From the NCBI GenBank assembly GCA_977006965.1, contig OZ345374.1, positions 1 to 64,000 on the forward strand: a stretch of 64,000 nucleotides of DNA, given 5' to 3'. The position numbers and the translations under genes were made by a program. Each line of letters opens with the position of its first letter. Within the stretch, counting starts at the first letter, position 1. The notes beneath the pieces were generated by a model. It saw only the letters and a list, made by a program, of their open reading frames with translations. It did no database searches and was not told where the DNA came from. Source of the stretch: Phymatolithon calcareum. Its lineage: Eukaryota > Rhodophyta > Florideophyceae > Hapalidiales. Below, in pieces: positions 1-10,190 of the stretch.

Positions 1-167
1 ATGATTTTCTGGCTATCGGAAATTATTAGTAAAATATATGAAATGATTTTCTGGCTATGCGTTTCCGGCCCGGAAACGGAGGGGATTGCTATATGGGCTG
101 GAAAGCGATAGCCAGAAAATCGTCGCACGTGTCAAATAGGGGCGAAATTTTAAAGGAGAATGTGCCG

Positions 168-815
168 GATTAAAGAAAAAGCCAGAAAATCATTTTGCAT
201 AAGCATAGAAAGAATGCAATGTGCGATTCTCTCTAGCTTCTGTAGGTGGTGCAGTTCATACGTGTACAGCCGAATAAGCCACATTTTGTGCAATGCACTC
301 CCTTCCCGGAGAGAGCGTCGCACATTACCCTTACGCAACCTTTTAACAAATTCTTATGAGTGTCAAATCCCTTTGACGGTCCTCTTTTCGAACGCTTGAC
401 TAGATTCGGCCTGTGTCTCAACTATGTTTTCCTGGACTTGGTATAACCCTACACACAAAAATTGGCACCATGCAAATGTGATCCACCCAGACTAAGCTCG
501 CATATTTACAAATCAAAATCTGAGCCGTTGAACATCGACAGAGATTATCGCATGGCATGCGAAAATGCAAAGTTCGATTCTCTCCAGCTTCTGTACTGGG
601 TGCAGTCCAAACGTACACAACTGAATAGCCCACATTTTGTCCCATGCACTCGACAGTCGGAGAAAATACCCTTACGCACCGTGTCGAGAAATGTTTATGA
701 ACGTCCAATCTTTTTGACGGTCTTTTTTTCGAACGCATGTCTAGACTCGGCCTGTATCTCGACTATGTTTTCCTAGATTTAGCATGAACCTAGACACAAA
801 AATTGGCGCAATATA
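168..815. repeat. Diverged tandem duplication, two copies of about 280-300 bp
   Basis: Two blocks, about 168-480 and 540-815, can be aligned along their whole length. Shared landmarks in the same order are GATTCTCTC-AGCTTCTGTA, CCACATTTTGT, ACCCTTACGCA, TTTGACGGTC, TTTTCGAACGC, CGGCCTGT-TCTC, ACTATGTTTTCCT and ACACAAAAATTGGC. They are clearly diverged, with many substitutions and small indels. On the minus strand both copies contain a short open frame with similar spacing of Lys/Arg and Cys, but I recognise no protein and would not call a gene. Nothing else is visible in this stretch. Confidence 0.7.
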
Positions 816-1138
816 CCGAGAGCAGCTCACCCGCTCTCACTGCTACTCATATCATTGTCCTCCCCATGTGTCATTAGTTTCCCGTCCTTCGGCGCGTTCA
901 AGTCCTTCTTACGTATACTGGAGGGGTCAGGACGAGGTTTCTGCCGTTCTGGATTTTTCATTCCTCTAACCCTGCGACCAAGCTCCTCCTCTTCCGACTC
1001 CATAATATCGTTATCTCCCACAATAGAAGACGGGAAGAGCGCCACTTTTTTGAGCAAGTCCAGATCAATAAGACCCGACTCGCAATCCTTCGCATCTAGC
1101 AGAATACGAGCCATGATCATGTGCATCGGATCTTCTTA

Positions 1139-1450
1139 TAGTTTTACCATGTATGAACTATTCATTTTCTCATCGGGAATGTATACGGTGTATATACAAA
1201 GGGAATTATGTCCCGATGAGAAATGTAATCATAAACTTAGCATAGTTTTACCAAGTATGAACTATTCATTTTCTCATCGCGACTCTATACGGTGTATATA
1301 CAAAGAGAATTGTGTCCCGATGAGAACTGGAATCAAAAACTTAGCATAGTTTTACCAAGTATGAACTATTCATTTTCTCATCGCGACTCTATACGGTGTA
1401 TATACAAAGAGAATTGTGTCCAGATGAGAAATGGAATCAAAAACTTTGCA
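1139..1450. repeat. Three tandem copies of a 104-bp unit, each with an internal hairpin
   Basis: Units start at 1139, 1243 and 1347 with TAGTTTTACCA, and a fourth begins at 1451 but is cut off after about 9 bases. Copies 2 and 3 are nearly identical; copy 1 is slightly diverged. Each unit holds an imperfect inverted repeat, TTCTCATCGSGA at one side and TCCCGATGAGAA at the other, around a TATACGGTGTATATA core. Related hairpins occur at 31.85 kb and 56.85 kb. Confidence 0.9.
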
Positions 1451-1517
1451 TAGTTTTACAGATGAATGAATGAACTTGGTTTTCCTAGTACCAGGACTCG
1501 AACTGGCGACCTCAACA

Positions 1518-2681
1518 TTACTTCCCAAATAATTTGAAAATGTTTCTTCTTGGCATAAATTCAACTGATATCGCTTTTTCTCGAACTATGTCTTGGCAAA
1601 AAACTTGCCCTGTCTCGACATGAGGACGCTTAATTGAGTTCTGGTTCCGCCGAAGACCTGGATGTCCGTAAAAAATGGCATGCATCATGATTCGAGCTCG
1701 AACATCGACAAAATCGCTGGCCTGGAGGACAAAATGTGCTCTATGTGGCGGATTGATCCCAATTGCTCGTAATGCGGCTTCCAGTACGATTCCACATTCG
1801 CCAGGACCGTCATATAGATTAGAGCACTCGGGAAATGACCGAGCAAGCCGCAGAGAATCATGAAACACTCTGTCGCGAGATTCAAGCTCCCATTCGTAAT
1901 TGCACAAAACGTCGGGGCTCATACGATCGTCAAAGAGGTTCATTTCTTGTTTTGAAACTTCGTGCTTTCCGATGTATCCCCCATGCTCCAGCTGTTGAAT
2001 CCAGGACCAACCGGCTGACATTAGCAGAGGCTGCGCGTACGTAAACCCAGTATCCCATCTGTGCGTTACTGAGAAACCGTTACCATCTTTCGCTTCAATA
2101 AAATCACGCAAGACGGGCTTCGAAATATGATGAGCATGAAATGGTTCGTCACCTCCAGCAGTGCTTTGATGGCCATCCAAAATCGAAGCATTAGAATTTG
2201 GGCGCTTAGATTCACAAGACAAAGATGTTCTAGATCGATGTAGATCACGATCTGGCACGGAGTGAGCACGAGAATCGGGGCTGTACGGGAGAGGGAGCTT
2301 CGATTGGAGGCTCTTCATTGGTGTCTCCGTCTGGACTCGAAGAGCCATTGTCGCGAAAAATGGGTCCACGAGGAGAGGATAATCGAGGAGGTGAGTCAGA
2401 AACAGTATGGTTGGATTGTTGGCTCGGTCTCCGAGTGCCGAGGGGACTTGCCCGGGGGGGGGCAGACCACCACTTTTCAGATTCGGAGGTCCATCGCTAC
2501 CTCGCGTTTGTGTGTGAGCTCGGCTGCTTTCCGAATCGCCAGCTTGGGGAGGAGAACGCTGAGGATTTGTATTTCTCCGAGTCCACTCTGTTTTGGCAGT
2601 GATGAGGTCGAGAAGTCTCTCGGAAACAACAGTCCAGACCCGTTCCGACTTGTAAGAGTCCCCCGCTCGGATCTTCTGCAA
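1518..2681 (-). pseudogene. ParB-family gene, linker and C-terminal effector region (oxygenase-gene paralogue)
   Basis: This is the downstream part of the minus-strand ParB gene whose N-terminal domain lies at 2477-3481. The first ~35 residues (VVSERLLDLI and following) align in character with the ends of the helical region in the 13 kb paralogue (GTVSRLVHMLEDIA) and the 59 kb gene (HYIVDMLTGLQKRVF), which shows that the reading frame passes from the upstream ORF into this one near 2690. A Ser/Pro-rich linker follows, then a region with a GW-rich block and a segment LEAALRAIGINPPHRAHF. The latter matches ILRSMGFRPPHKSFF just before the 2OG oxygenase domain of the gene at 13954-15165. The oxygenase catalytic part is missing: the frame ends at 1518, beside a B-box-like repeat fragment (1490-1520) and the 104-bp array. 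I infer a truncated paralogue of the ParB-oxygenase gene. A product with a function other than this cannot be excluded. Confidence 0.55.
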
Positions 2682-3481
2682 CCCTTTAACGGTAAAGGAG
2701 AGAACGTCCAGAGTGTCTCCGCGATATCGCCGTGGCGGAACTTGAGCCTATAGCCAGTGCTCAGGTCCGGTTCACAGTGGCGTATCGTGTCAGATAGTTC
2801 GAGGAAAAAAATCCTGACTCGATCAGAGTACACGTGCAGCTGTCTTTGGGAGATGTCTTTCACGCGGGCTGCCAAGTACTGAACTGAGAGAAGAGCAATA
2901 GTGGCCTCTGCCTCATGTTCCAAATTCCAGACAGAGGACATGCCTGCACAAAGAAGAGTAACGGTTCCGTCTCCCAGGCCTTTGCGAGCTTCGTCTCGGA
3001 GCCCTGGAAAGCGGTAGAGCCCACACGCGATATGGCAGTAACGCAACGTCTGGCGATCAGAGAACTTGTCAATATCCTCGACTTGCGTGAACCTTTTCAG
3101 ATTCGGCCCAGATCCCTCCCGCCTGAGCTTCTGCCTCACTTCCGTATCATCGGAAGGATCTTCGCCGAGGATAGTTCCCAGTACACGCTCACAGAAACAA
3201 ACGAAATCCAATCGTGTCATGGGAAGGCGCGCGGCGTCTGTCGCATTCAAGAGCGACCCGATACGCAGCTCGTTAACCCCGGTCATCGCCCTGCCGTCTT
3301 TTCGCAAGTGCAGAAGAGCCTTCACGATTGGAAACTTCTCCAACACTTCCGGTAAGCGTAGTGCTGCCATGCGATGAGAACCATCAACTAGGCGAAGCTG
3401 TAGTGATTCAGTAGCGCACACAAATTCTGGCGCTTTCCGACATATCTCTGTAGCCATGGACGCGTTGTGGACTTGCCCCAT
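2477..3481 (-). pseudogene. ParB/Srx-like domain and helical region of minus-strand ParB-family gene
   Basis: The translated frame contains LVDGSHRMAALRLPEVLEKF at residues ~31-50, matching LIDGTHRVSVIRLPEV in the 11.8 kb gene and LVDGAHRITAIRRL in the 59 kb gene. DGxHR is the nucleotide/phosphate-binding style motif of the ParB/sulfiredoxin fold; in ParB relatives this fold binds CTP or DNA, or has nuclease activity. The residues after it (VKALLHLRKDG, then a helical stretch) also parallel the 11.8 kb paralogue (VKALLFTRKD). The first strands of the domain lie in another frame upstream (3408-3773), so a frameshift near 3480-3560 separates them. The last ~65 codons before 2477 are probably out of frame, because the family-like sequence continues in the frame of 1518-2681. 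The N-terminal Met is therefore not a trustworthy start. Either the gene is decayed or there are uncalled introns or sequence errors. Confidence 0.7.
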
Positions 3482-3773
3482 GCAATAACGGCGACGAAAT
3501 GATTACCAGCGCCGTACGACCGAGCAGAAAGTCGTCGCGCCACGTGGTCTTCGCCCAATTCGAGTCGGTCTCCCGAATGAGCGCCGGCTGTACATGCACC
3601 TTAGCCGTATCCACCGTCACCAGGAAAGCGTCATAGAGTCGAACAAGAGCGTTTTGCCTCGTTGGCTTTGGATCTTCTCCGTCGATGTCGTCGCCGACTC
3701 GCGGTTGCTTTCTTGCTGCGGCGGGACCTTGACCATCGTCTTCGTCTCGATCGAATCGCTTTCGGGTCGACAT
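3408..3773 (-). pseudogene. N-terminus of the minus-strand ParB-family gene
   Basis: The frame begins at an ATG at 3773 and opens with a basic/acidic patch (MSTRKRFDRDEDD), then KQPRVGDDIDGED, like the basic N-terminus of the 11.8 kb paralogue (PEKRRLSVDE). The stretch LVRLYDAFLVTVDTAKVHV resembles FLLNYNATLVHVDVGRAII there, i.e. the first strand of the ParB domain. After WRDDFLLG the family-like sequence jumps to a second frame (SYGAGNHFVAV, compare NGYGANMSSISVAV) and then to the frame of 2477-3481, so at least two frameshifts lie between 3480 and 3560. The true start of the gene is best placed at 3773. Confidence 0.55.
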
Positions 3774-4798
3774 ATTTGACTGCTATGAATGATGTGAAGT
3801 TGTTTGTGTTTTCCTTCGCCACATTTACAGATTCAGAGTTTCTGCCAAAGCCCACTTCGCAAATCTGAGTCAAATATCTTACAACGGCACAAATAAAGGG
3901 TTAAAAGCTCCACCAGTTTCTGGGTCATTAATAGATCAGCCAATAAGACCTCAAGATAAGTATGATTTTGTTGGAGCCGTTTCAAAGTGGACTTCTAGAC
4001 AGCCCGTCTATATTAATTTTTCAAATCAGTTGAGGTTTTAAAAAACCCTTCACAGCTGGTCGTAACCCACAAGCATCTGAACAGCAAGGCTCCCGGTGAT
4101 CACAGCTCTCCCTCTTGTCGTCCTGTTAGAAGATCTTCGTAAATAGCCCCCTAAACTCTCAGTTTTCCAAAAACTTCACAATTGTCACAATTCAATTCTT
4201 TTCCTCTAGACAACCCAGAGGAGTCACCAGTGAATTACATCTTCATATTTATACGAGTCTTAAAGTTTAGGCTATAATTACCAAATTCCAAAGATTGCTG
4301 AGACGTGGAGTCTCTTCTCCATGCTGACCAGTTCTTCAGGGTTATAGTTTGCCAATCATTCTTGGGTGGAGGATTGAAGAAATCGTCACCCATGAAAGAA
4401 GTCTATTATCTCCAGAGATATTGGTAGAATCTGACTGGAATGGCACATTACATCTTTAGATTCATCCTAGGAATGTACAATCTACCCTTTACGTACGCAA
4501 AATAAAAGATTAAAAGGAGTGGGAGGCTTCGGTTAGTGCCGCCACGTTGTCCACAATAGCACAAAATCATTTACTCCTCGATGGCAACTCACTTGTAATG
4601 TCACCCACGCTATGTCCACGTTTCTTGCCCCAGACAGCAAGACGCTAAAATTGTCACTCACAAATCTGGCGAGAATGTACATTTTCAACGCAACAGTTAT
4701 TCCCATTTATACATTTAGCAGTGCTAAGTCCTCGATCATCTTCCCAAAAACCAACAGTCCATACAGAAAATTTTATCAGTCGCAGCATCATCTTTACA
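3774..4798. other. No gene recognised
   Basis: AT-rich sequence upstream of the minus-strand ParB gene. It should contain that gene's promoter, but I see no convincing TATA box or other landmark. The short frames on either strand have no recognisable content. Confidence 0.5.
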
Positions 4799-5038
4799 AA
4801 GTAGTCGTACTTCTACAATTTCTCCTTCCTAAATTTGCAGTATCAGTACAAACTCATTCTTGCAGTATGATAATCTCTAAGTAGTCGTGCTTCTTCAATT
4901 TCGGCTTCCCAACTCTACAGTGTCAGCAAACAAATATTTCTTTCAGTATGATAATCATCGACTACTCCTACTACTTCATTTTAGGGTCTCATAATATGCA
5001 GTTTCAGATAGATCCTTTCTTGCAGTATAATATTTACA
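4799..5038. repeat. Three degenerate tandem copies of an ~80-bp unit
   Basis: Units begin with AAGTAGTCGT at 4799 and 4879, a diverged start near 4960 (GACTACTCC), and the beginning of a fourth at 5039 (AGGTACTCGT). Each unit shares CTTCTWCAATTT, a TGCAGT-TCAG core and the ending CTT-CAGTATGATAAT. Divergence rises toward the third copy. Confidence 0.7.
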
Positions 5039-5064
5039 AGGTACTCGTTCCCGATGTCACGTAT

Positions 5065-6620
5065 GATACCAGCTGGGCAGAGGGACCTTCTCGAGAGTTC
5101 TATTTTTTCGTCCGCACTACCAGTCTGGAAAGGTTCGCCAATCCAGTTTTCACTGGCAATGACGACGCCGCATAGGTTTGGCGTGGCTGCTTTCTTCATT
5201 TATGGGACATTTTTTTCAAAACGATTTCTCGTTTTCGAAAGTGGAATTGCTCTTCAACAAAACTTTTCGCAATGTTTGTGAACGGTCTACTACGGATGTA
5301 CTCTGCATTTATTTGAGCTGCGGACTTATGCCAGCTGTGGTGTATCGCAGCCACAAAACTTCAGACTTTTACTTTAAATGAGCCCTCAACGGCATTCGAT
5401 CACGGGCTGCATTTTAAACAGAAAGCTTTAAAGACTGCGTACATAAGCTCATTAATCTCCATTCTGTCTTCCGATGTGGTATATTTCCTATATTTTCTGT
5501 TCCTCTGTACATCTTTACTTATTCTCCCATGAATCTAGGAAATAGAGTGTTAAGGATCCAGCGTCTAGGAACTCTGGTCTGTTACTCTTTTTAACTTCTA
5601 AGAGAACTCCTGGGAAGCACGACAGTTTTCTCTTCCTCTCGGTATCTTCTCTCCTATACGTAGCGTATCTGTAGAAGATTCTTTGAATTCGAAGACCATA
5701 GCTTATCACACGTTCTTACAGATTTGGGGTTCCTCTCTTCAGATTATACCGTTTGGCTTTTCCTTAAAGATTTATGGGTGCATGGATCTGGTATTTTTCT
5801 AAATTCTCGGAGCTTTCGCGACAGAAAGGCCGTCACACTGAACACGATTAGAGGCAAAGGATTCCTCTCCGCCGCCAACAAGATGAACGATTCCTCCTTC
5901 CTAGGCTCAAAATTTTGTTCAACCTTAATATTGAAAGCTGTCCGTGACTCCTGCACTCTGCATCCCTCCATTTCAGCCACCAGATTCCCTGATACACGTG
6001 TTCTCAACATATCTGCGCTTTCCATCATTAAGGAAGCCAATCCAAAACCTCCTTCCAAGCGATATCTCCCTCTGTGTCGACCAGTATCGAAAGGCTCGCC
6101 AATCCAGTCCCAAATATTTGTAATGGTAATGACGACGAGACCTAGCAGTGCCGATCATTAAACTTCATTCTGTCTCCCGATGTGGTCATTCTCCTATATT
6201 TTCTGGTCCTCTGTACGTCATTACTTCTCCTCCCATGATTCCAGGAGAATAGAGTAACAGAACCAGCGTCTAGGAATTCTGGTCTGTTACGTTTGCAATT
6301 CGTATAAAAAGCAGTGAGAGCGAGTTCAAGGATTGTCGAAGTTCCAAAAACTAGTTGCAAATGACGACTGTAGTGGTCATTTGTGTTACTTAATCTTGTC
6401 ATGATCCTGCTCCCAGCGTGAAATCAAAGCTGCATAATCTTCAGATTTATGCAGCTTTGATTTCTGTGACTTCGAAGACTATAGCTTATCATATGCCCTT
6501 ACAGATTTAGGGTTCCACTCTTCATATTGTACCGTTTGGCTACCATTTAGGGTTGCATGAATCTGGTATTTTTCTAAATTCTCGGAGCTTTCGCGAGAGA
6601 AAGGCCGACACACTAAACCA
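5065..6620. repeat. Diverged direct duplication just upstream of a ParB-family gene
   Basis: Two blocks, about 5065-5870 and 6046-6620, share landmarks in the same order: GAAAGG-TCGCCAATCCAG, ATGACGACG, CATTCTGTCT-CCGATGTGG, CAGCGTCTAGGAA-TCTGG, TTCGAAGAC-ATAGCTTATCA, ACCGTTTGGCT, and CTGGTATTTTTCTAAATTCT followed by CGGAGCTTTCGCGA. The 3' portions are the best conserved. The second copy ends about 50 bp before the start codon at 6668, so it may carry that gene's promoter. No protein is recognised within it. Confidence 0.7.
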
Positions 6621-6667
6621 TCTCTTCACAATTCCAATCCATCCTTGTCCGTTCTGCTTTTCCGATC

Positions 6668-8536
6668 ATGGCGACATGTCTCCTCAACGAGTTCGTTGTG
6701 AAAACTGTGGTTGTGCATCCGTCAGTCCTCCATATACCGGTCCTTCTCAATCGAGATGTGGACGAGGAAAGGGTTGAATTTCTCCGACAAGACATCGCTG
6801 CTAACGGCTATCTTCGCTTTGGATGCCGTATAATTGCGACCTGGGGACTTATCCCGGAGAAAGACGAGGAGGTTTTGGTCATAGTGGACGGAGTGCATCG
6901 TACCACAGCACTGATGAGGCTACTGGCGAATGCGACATTCGATGGAGCTCTGGATAAAATTCCTCTGGATGTTCTGGAAATGGAAAGAGACAAGGAAGGG
7001 CCGAAAGTGTTCATGTCCGTGACGCAACGACTCTCGTTGGGTAGTCATTATAATCGCATCGGAGACCTTAGGACGTCTGTTACTGTCATTGACGATTTGC
7101 GCACGGTGTACTCTGCTCTGGAGGCATTGAAGGATGACGTGGAAGGTCGCAGTGAGCGCAGTTTGAGCGAGGAATTTGTACGGAGAAAACTGCCAGGAGG
7201 AAACAAGTCGGTGCGGACAGTTCGTTCCTATATTTTCGTTGTGATGACTTTGCAGAGCCCAAAAAAACCATTGGAATACCTTGTTCAAGGCCGTTTTCGG
7301 ACATTGCAGACGGATAAAGAGAAGAGGACTGTTCTGCTGCTCACATCTCGTCGTTTGGAAAGAACGGGGACATCTCTCAGGAAAACAGGGACGCACGGTA
7401 CCGTTACAGTTCCTGCAGTTTCGTTCCGCACGCAGAAGGGCAGTCTTTTGGACAGCATAATCGTCATGGCGAAAGTCTTCCTCTCCGCCGCAGCATCGCA
7501 CAAAGTGTCCATGACTCAAGTCGCAGATCGTTCTCTGCAGGAAGTTGTGCAGGAAGAGAACGGCTGGAATATAGGCGCTACCAGTACTGTGTGGACGTAT
7601 TGTGGGGGGGTTTGCGCGTCATGGGATAATGGTTTTCCTGCAGGTGTTTTGCCAAACTTTTGTCGTCGCCTGCATCACTCGTCTGTACCGTTGCCGGTTC
7701 AAATGGCAATTGACCATCACGAGGAGCATTTGATGAAAGGGCTACACAAGAAAAGTAATGTGAGCAATGTTGATTCTGAGAAAGACCGGAACTTTCCAGT
7801 GACGCAAGCTGTAGATGGAGAAGAAGAAGCGATTGATGGAAGAACTGTGGAGCGGTCAGGATCCAGAAATGTGCAACCTCGCGAAGATCGTATCCCTCTC
7901 TGGATAGTATTCTCTTCAGCGGAACCGGCTGCAACTGGGAATGCAGTGAGAAGGATGCCGGGGATAGATGCGGTTCAACAACCGTCACCTTCTAGACTTG
8001 TCTCATCACCCCTACGGTCCCTGGACACACCCAGTCGACCGAAAGATGGAAGGGCCAATGGAGAAAATTCGAAGACTGGTCAAGTTGATATCGAGGACCT
8101 GCCCAGTGTAGACGAGGAAGATGAAACAAGGAGTTCTCCTGCTGAACGCGAGCTTAATGGAGAGAAAGAGCCTTCATCTGACAAGCGATGTTTGGCCGAC
8201 GACGACGTCGGTAAAGAAACGTCGGAGGTAGAATCATTATCCGGGGAGCAAGATACCTCTGGACACAAGCGGAGACGTTTGGAGTACAACGACGTCGCAC
8301 AAGAACCGTCCCAGGGAGTATCGCGCGACGTGGCGATGAAGGAGGAGGATGTGAACGTTGAGAAGGATCGAAAGGCTTTGGTTTCCGAGCTTGAATCGTT
8401 GTGGTGCGAGAAGCGTGTCTCAATCTCGGAGGTGCCGAAAACGCAACTAGATTGTCTCGGATTCTGTCTCGTGCCAAACTACTGGAGCACTGGATTAGAA
8501 CGATATGCAATGGACAATGTTATGGAGATTTTATAG
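6668..8536 (+). CDS. ParB-domain protein with acidic linker and truncated C-terminal effector
   Basis: The 622-residue frame is uninterrupted. Residues ~8-100 form a ParB/Srx-like domain: VVHPSVLHIPVLL as first strand, VDEERVEFLRQDIAANGYL as helix, and VIVDGVHRTTALMRLL with the DGxHR motif at residues 74-78. A helical region without recognised motif follows to ~residue 330, including WTYCGG, which recalls VYCGG in the 11.8 kb paralogue. Residues ~390-565 are a low-complexity Ser/Glu/Asp-rich linker with two basic nuclear-localisation-like patches (DKR and HKRRRLEY). The last ~55 residues (LDCLGFCLVPNYW) resemble the opening of the oxygenase-like domain in the 13.9 kb gene (LDADGYVVLPDLI). The frame stops at a TAG at 8534, and the same frame continues open to 8962. 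The ATG at 6668 is chosen because the ParB domain begins within ten residues of it. I infer a nuclear ParB-family protein that has lost its catalytic end. Confidence 0.75.
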   Translation: MATCLLNEFVVKTVVVHPSVLHIPVLLNRDVDEERVEFLRQDIAANGYLRFGCRIIATWGLIPEKDEEVLVIVDGVHRTTALMRLLANATFDGALDKIPLDVLEMERDKEGPKVFMSVTQRLSLGSHYNRIGDLRTSVTVIDDLRTVYSALEALKDDVEGRSERSLSEEFVRRKLPGGNKSVRTVRSYIFVVMTLQSPKKPLEYLVQGRFRTLQTDKEKRTVLLLTSRRLERTGTSLRKTGTHGTVTVPAVSFRTQKGSLLDSIIVMAKVFLSAAASHKVSMTQVADRSLQEVVQEENGWNIGATSTVWTYCGGVCASWDNGFPAGVLPNFCRRLHHSSVPLPVQMAIDHHEEHLMKGLHKKSNVSNVDSEKDRNFPVTQAVDGEEEAIDGRTVERSGSRNVQPREDRIPLWIVFSSAEPAATGNAVRRMPGIDAVQQPSPSRLVSSPLRSLDTPSRPKDGRANGENSKTGQVDIEDLPSVDEEDETRSSPAERELNGEKEPSSDKRCLADDDVGKETSEVESLSGEQDTSGHKRRRLEYNDVAQEPSQGVSRDVAMKEEDVNVEKDRKALVSELESLWCEKRVSISEVPKTQLDCLGFCLVPNYWSTGLERYAMDNVMEIL

Positions 8537-8962
8537 GAAACTTTCCTGTTCGAAGATCAAGAGAGGACAAATTCGATATCTTTGCCGGACTATATTGGAA
8601 ACCGGAAGAAGGGATGGAACGCGGAGGAAGGACTGAGGAGAATTTCGCATAAAACGCACTTGAGGGATTATGTGGAGGAGCATTTTGATGAAACCTATGC
8701 TTGTAAATGCGAGATGGAGTGCACTATGAAGGCAATGGTGGATCTCATGTGCAAAAACCCCTATTATAGATTTTTAATTCTTTTCTCGCACGTTATTCAG
8801 GACGATGGAACATCACGTTCCTGGTCGCGCACACTTGCGCGCTTGATACCGTTGGAAAGCGCGCGGAGAGAGAATTCGAACGGTATCACGCGCACAAGTG
8901 TGCGCGCAGGGGAAAAAATGCGCCACCTGGGACCGACCGTCGAAAAAGTATCTAAAAAATAG
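8537..8962 (+). pseudogene. In-frame continuation of the 6668 ParB gene beyond a TAG
   Basis: The reading frame of the preceding ParB gene stays open for 141 codons after the TAG at 8534-8536. The first ~80 codons (WNAEEGLRRISHKTHL, YVEEHFDETYACKCEME) have protein-like composition and could be the continuation of the effector domain. After ~8770 the frame runs into a GC-rich inverted repeat and is probably not coding. A CAG-to-TAG change or another point mutation would explain the break; readthrough is not supported by anything I can see. Confidence 0.4.
8815..8912. repeat. Strong GC-rich hairpin, 27-bp arms, member of a dispersed family
   Basis: Arms at 8827-8853 and 8879-8905 pair at about 25 of 27 positions, around a 25-nt loop. 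Each arm contains GCGCACACTTG followed by TGATACCGTT or its complement. The left arm belongs to the dispersed family typified by TTCCCGTTCGCGCAGAGTT and ATACCGATGGAAA (copies at 37.7, 40.1, 40.3, 56.0 and 56.3 kb), so this is an inverted pair of that element. Confidence 0.75.
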
Positions 8963-9051
8963 ACTTGAATGGTCGGAGACTTGGATGAAAGCGGAATTTC
9001 ATGATAACTTATCATCTTGAAAAACTCATAAAATGTGCTATCTGAGAGAGT

Positions 9052-9400
9052 AATCTGGGCCGCGACTAATGCTCAATTCCTCGTGACTCTTGCAAGTGTA
9101 ATTTAACCTAGCTCGCGACCAGTGCTCTTTGGCCTGTGACAATCAGTAGTGGCGAGGCTGCCTCAAAACAACTGCTTCGGTACTCGCGACACTTCAGGCT
9201 TGAAAGGAAGTTGACTAACGACTACTATTGATGGCCTGTGGCTCTTCCAATTTGAGACCTAATTTTGTCATCAGTACTTCTCAATACCTCGGATTCATGC
9301 GACTGTAAACCTAACTGGGCCCCGACTAATGCTCAATTCCTCATGACTTTTGCAAGTGCATTTAACATAGCATGCGACTAGTGCTCTGTTGCTTGTTGCT
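9052..9400. repeat. Direct repeat of ~90 bp, ~258 bp apart
   Basis: Blocks at about 9052-9140 and 9312-9400 share TGGGCC-CGACTAATGCTC, AATTCCTC-TGACT-TTGCAAG, ATTTAAC-TAGC and GCGAC-AGTGCTCT. The sequence between them repeats TACTCGCGAC-type phrases loosely. No gene is visible from 8963 to 11830. Confidence 0.6.
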
Positions 9401-9659
9401 GACTCTCTCTAATTTAAATCTTTCTCGTTCGCTAGTACTGCACTCTGGCATCTAGTCTAGCACTTGAAAAGCGAGCGTGGTCCGTACTACTGCTCGATGA
9501 CTTGGATAATCCCACAATGACACTCAAGCAAGCCGGCTACTACTGCTCGGGTGTTTGCCAATTTGACTGTTGCAGTATGAAACATATATGGGTTCGGCAT
9601 ACTACGCAATAGATAGCGAAAACTGTTTATTAGCCTGTGATCCTTCAATATTTAAAGCT

Positions 9660-10190
9660 GTCTTCCACTATATCGTATATTTGACGTATGATCGGCTGAT
9701 CAACGGAGTAATTCTTCTTTTGGTACTGACAGGACTCCAACTGGCAACCTCAACATTTCTTCTAGAATTTATGAAAAATGCTCCTTTTTATTATACATCT
9801 CACACTGAGTATCAAATGTATGATAGCCCGATGAAGGGAGGAATTTTGGTCTGGCTATTGACGGGACTCGAACTGACTACTCCAACATTCTTTCTGTAAT
9901 TTTTGAGAAAATGCCTTTCTTTATCATATATTTGACACTGAGTATCCAATGTATGATAGGCGAATGAACTGATTAATTCTGTTTTCGCTAGTGAAGGGAT
10001 TCGAACTAGCGACCTCAACATTGTTTCTATAATTTTGGAAAAATGCTTCTCTTTATCAGACATTTGACACTGCGTATTAGGTGTATCCTAGGCGAATGAA
10101 CGGATTAATTTTGTTTTCTGTAGTAGCAGGACTCGAACTCGCGCCCTGGACATTCATGGCTGAAATTGTAGAAGTGTGTCTCAGTACCTG
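9660..10190. repeat. Tandem ~130-bp repeat with hairpin and B-box-like motif, locus 1
   Basis: About four units of ~130 bp. Each carries GGACTCGAACTGGCGACCTC or a variant, then CAACATT-CTT, a run toward AAAATGC-CCTCTTTATC, and an inverted repeat of the form ATACATTTGA-cactgagta-TCAAATGTAT. Hairpins lie near 9796, 9927 and 10056, i.e. 129-131 bp apart. Read on the minus strand, AGTTCGAGTCC fits the RNA polymerase III B-box, but no A-box or cloverleaf is seen, so this is not a tRNA gene. Further loci are at 15.4-16.2 kb and 20.0-20.3 kb, and a fragment is at 1490-1520. Confidence 0.8.

Noticed and set aside
9730-9760. tRNA-like GGACTCGAACTGGCGACC phrases as tRNA genes
   Set aside because: They match only the T-loop/B-box; no acceptor, D- or anticodon stems can be drawn at any copy and the flanks are repeat sequence.
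9660-10190. CRISPR array
   Set aside because: The repeats are ~130 bp, diverged, contiguous and without unique spacers, in a eukaryotic context with no cas genes.
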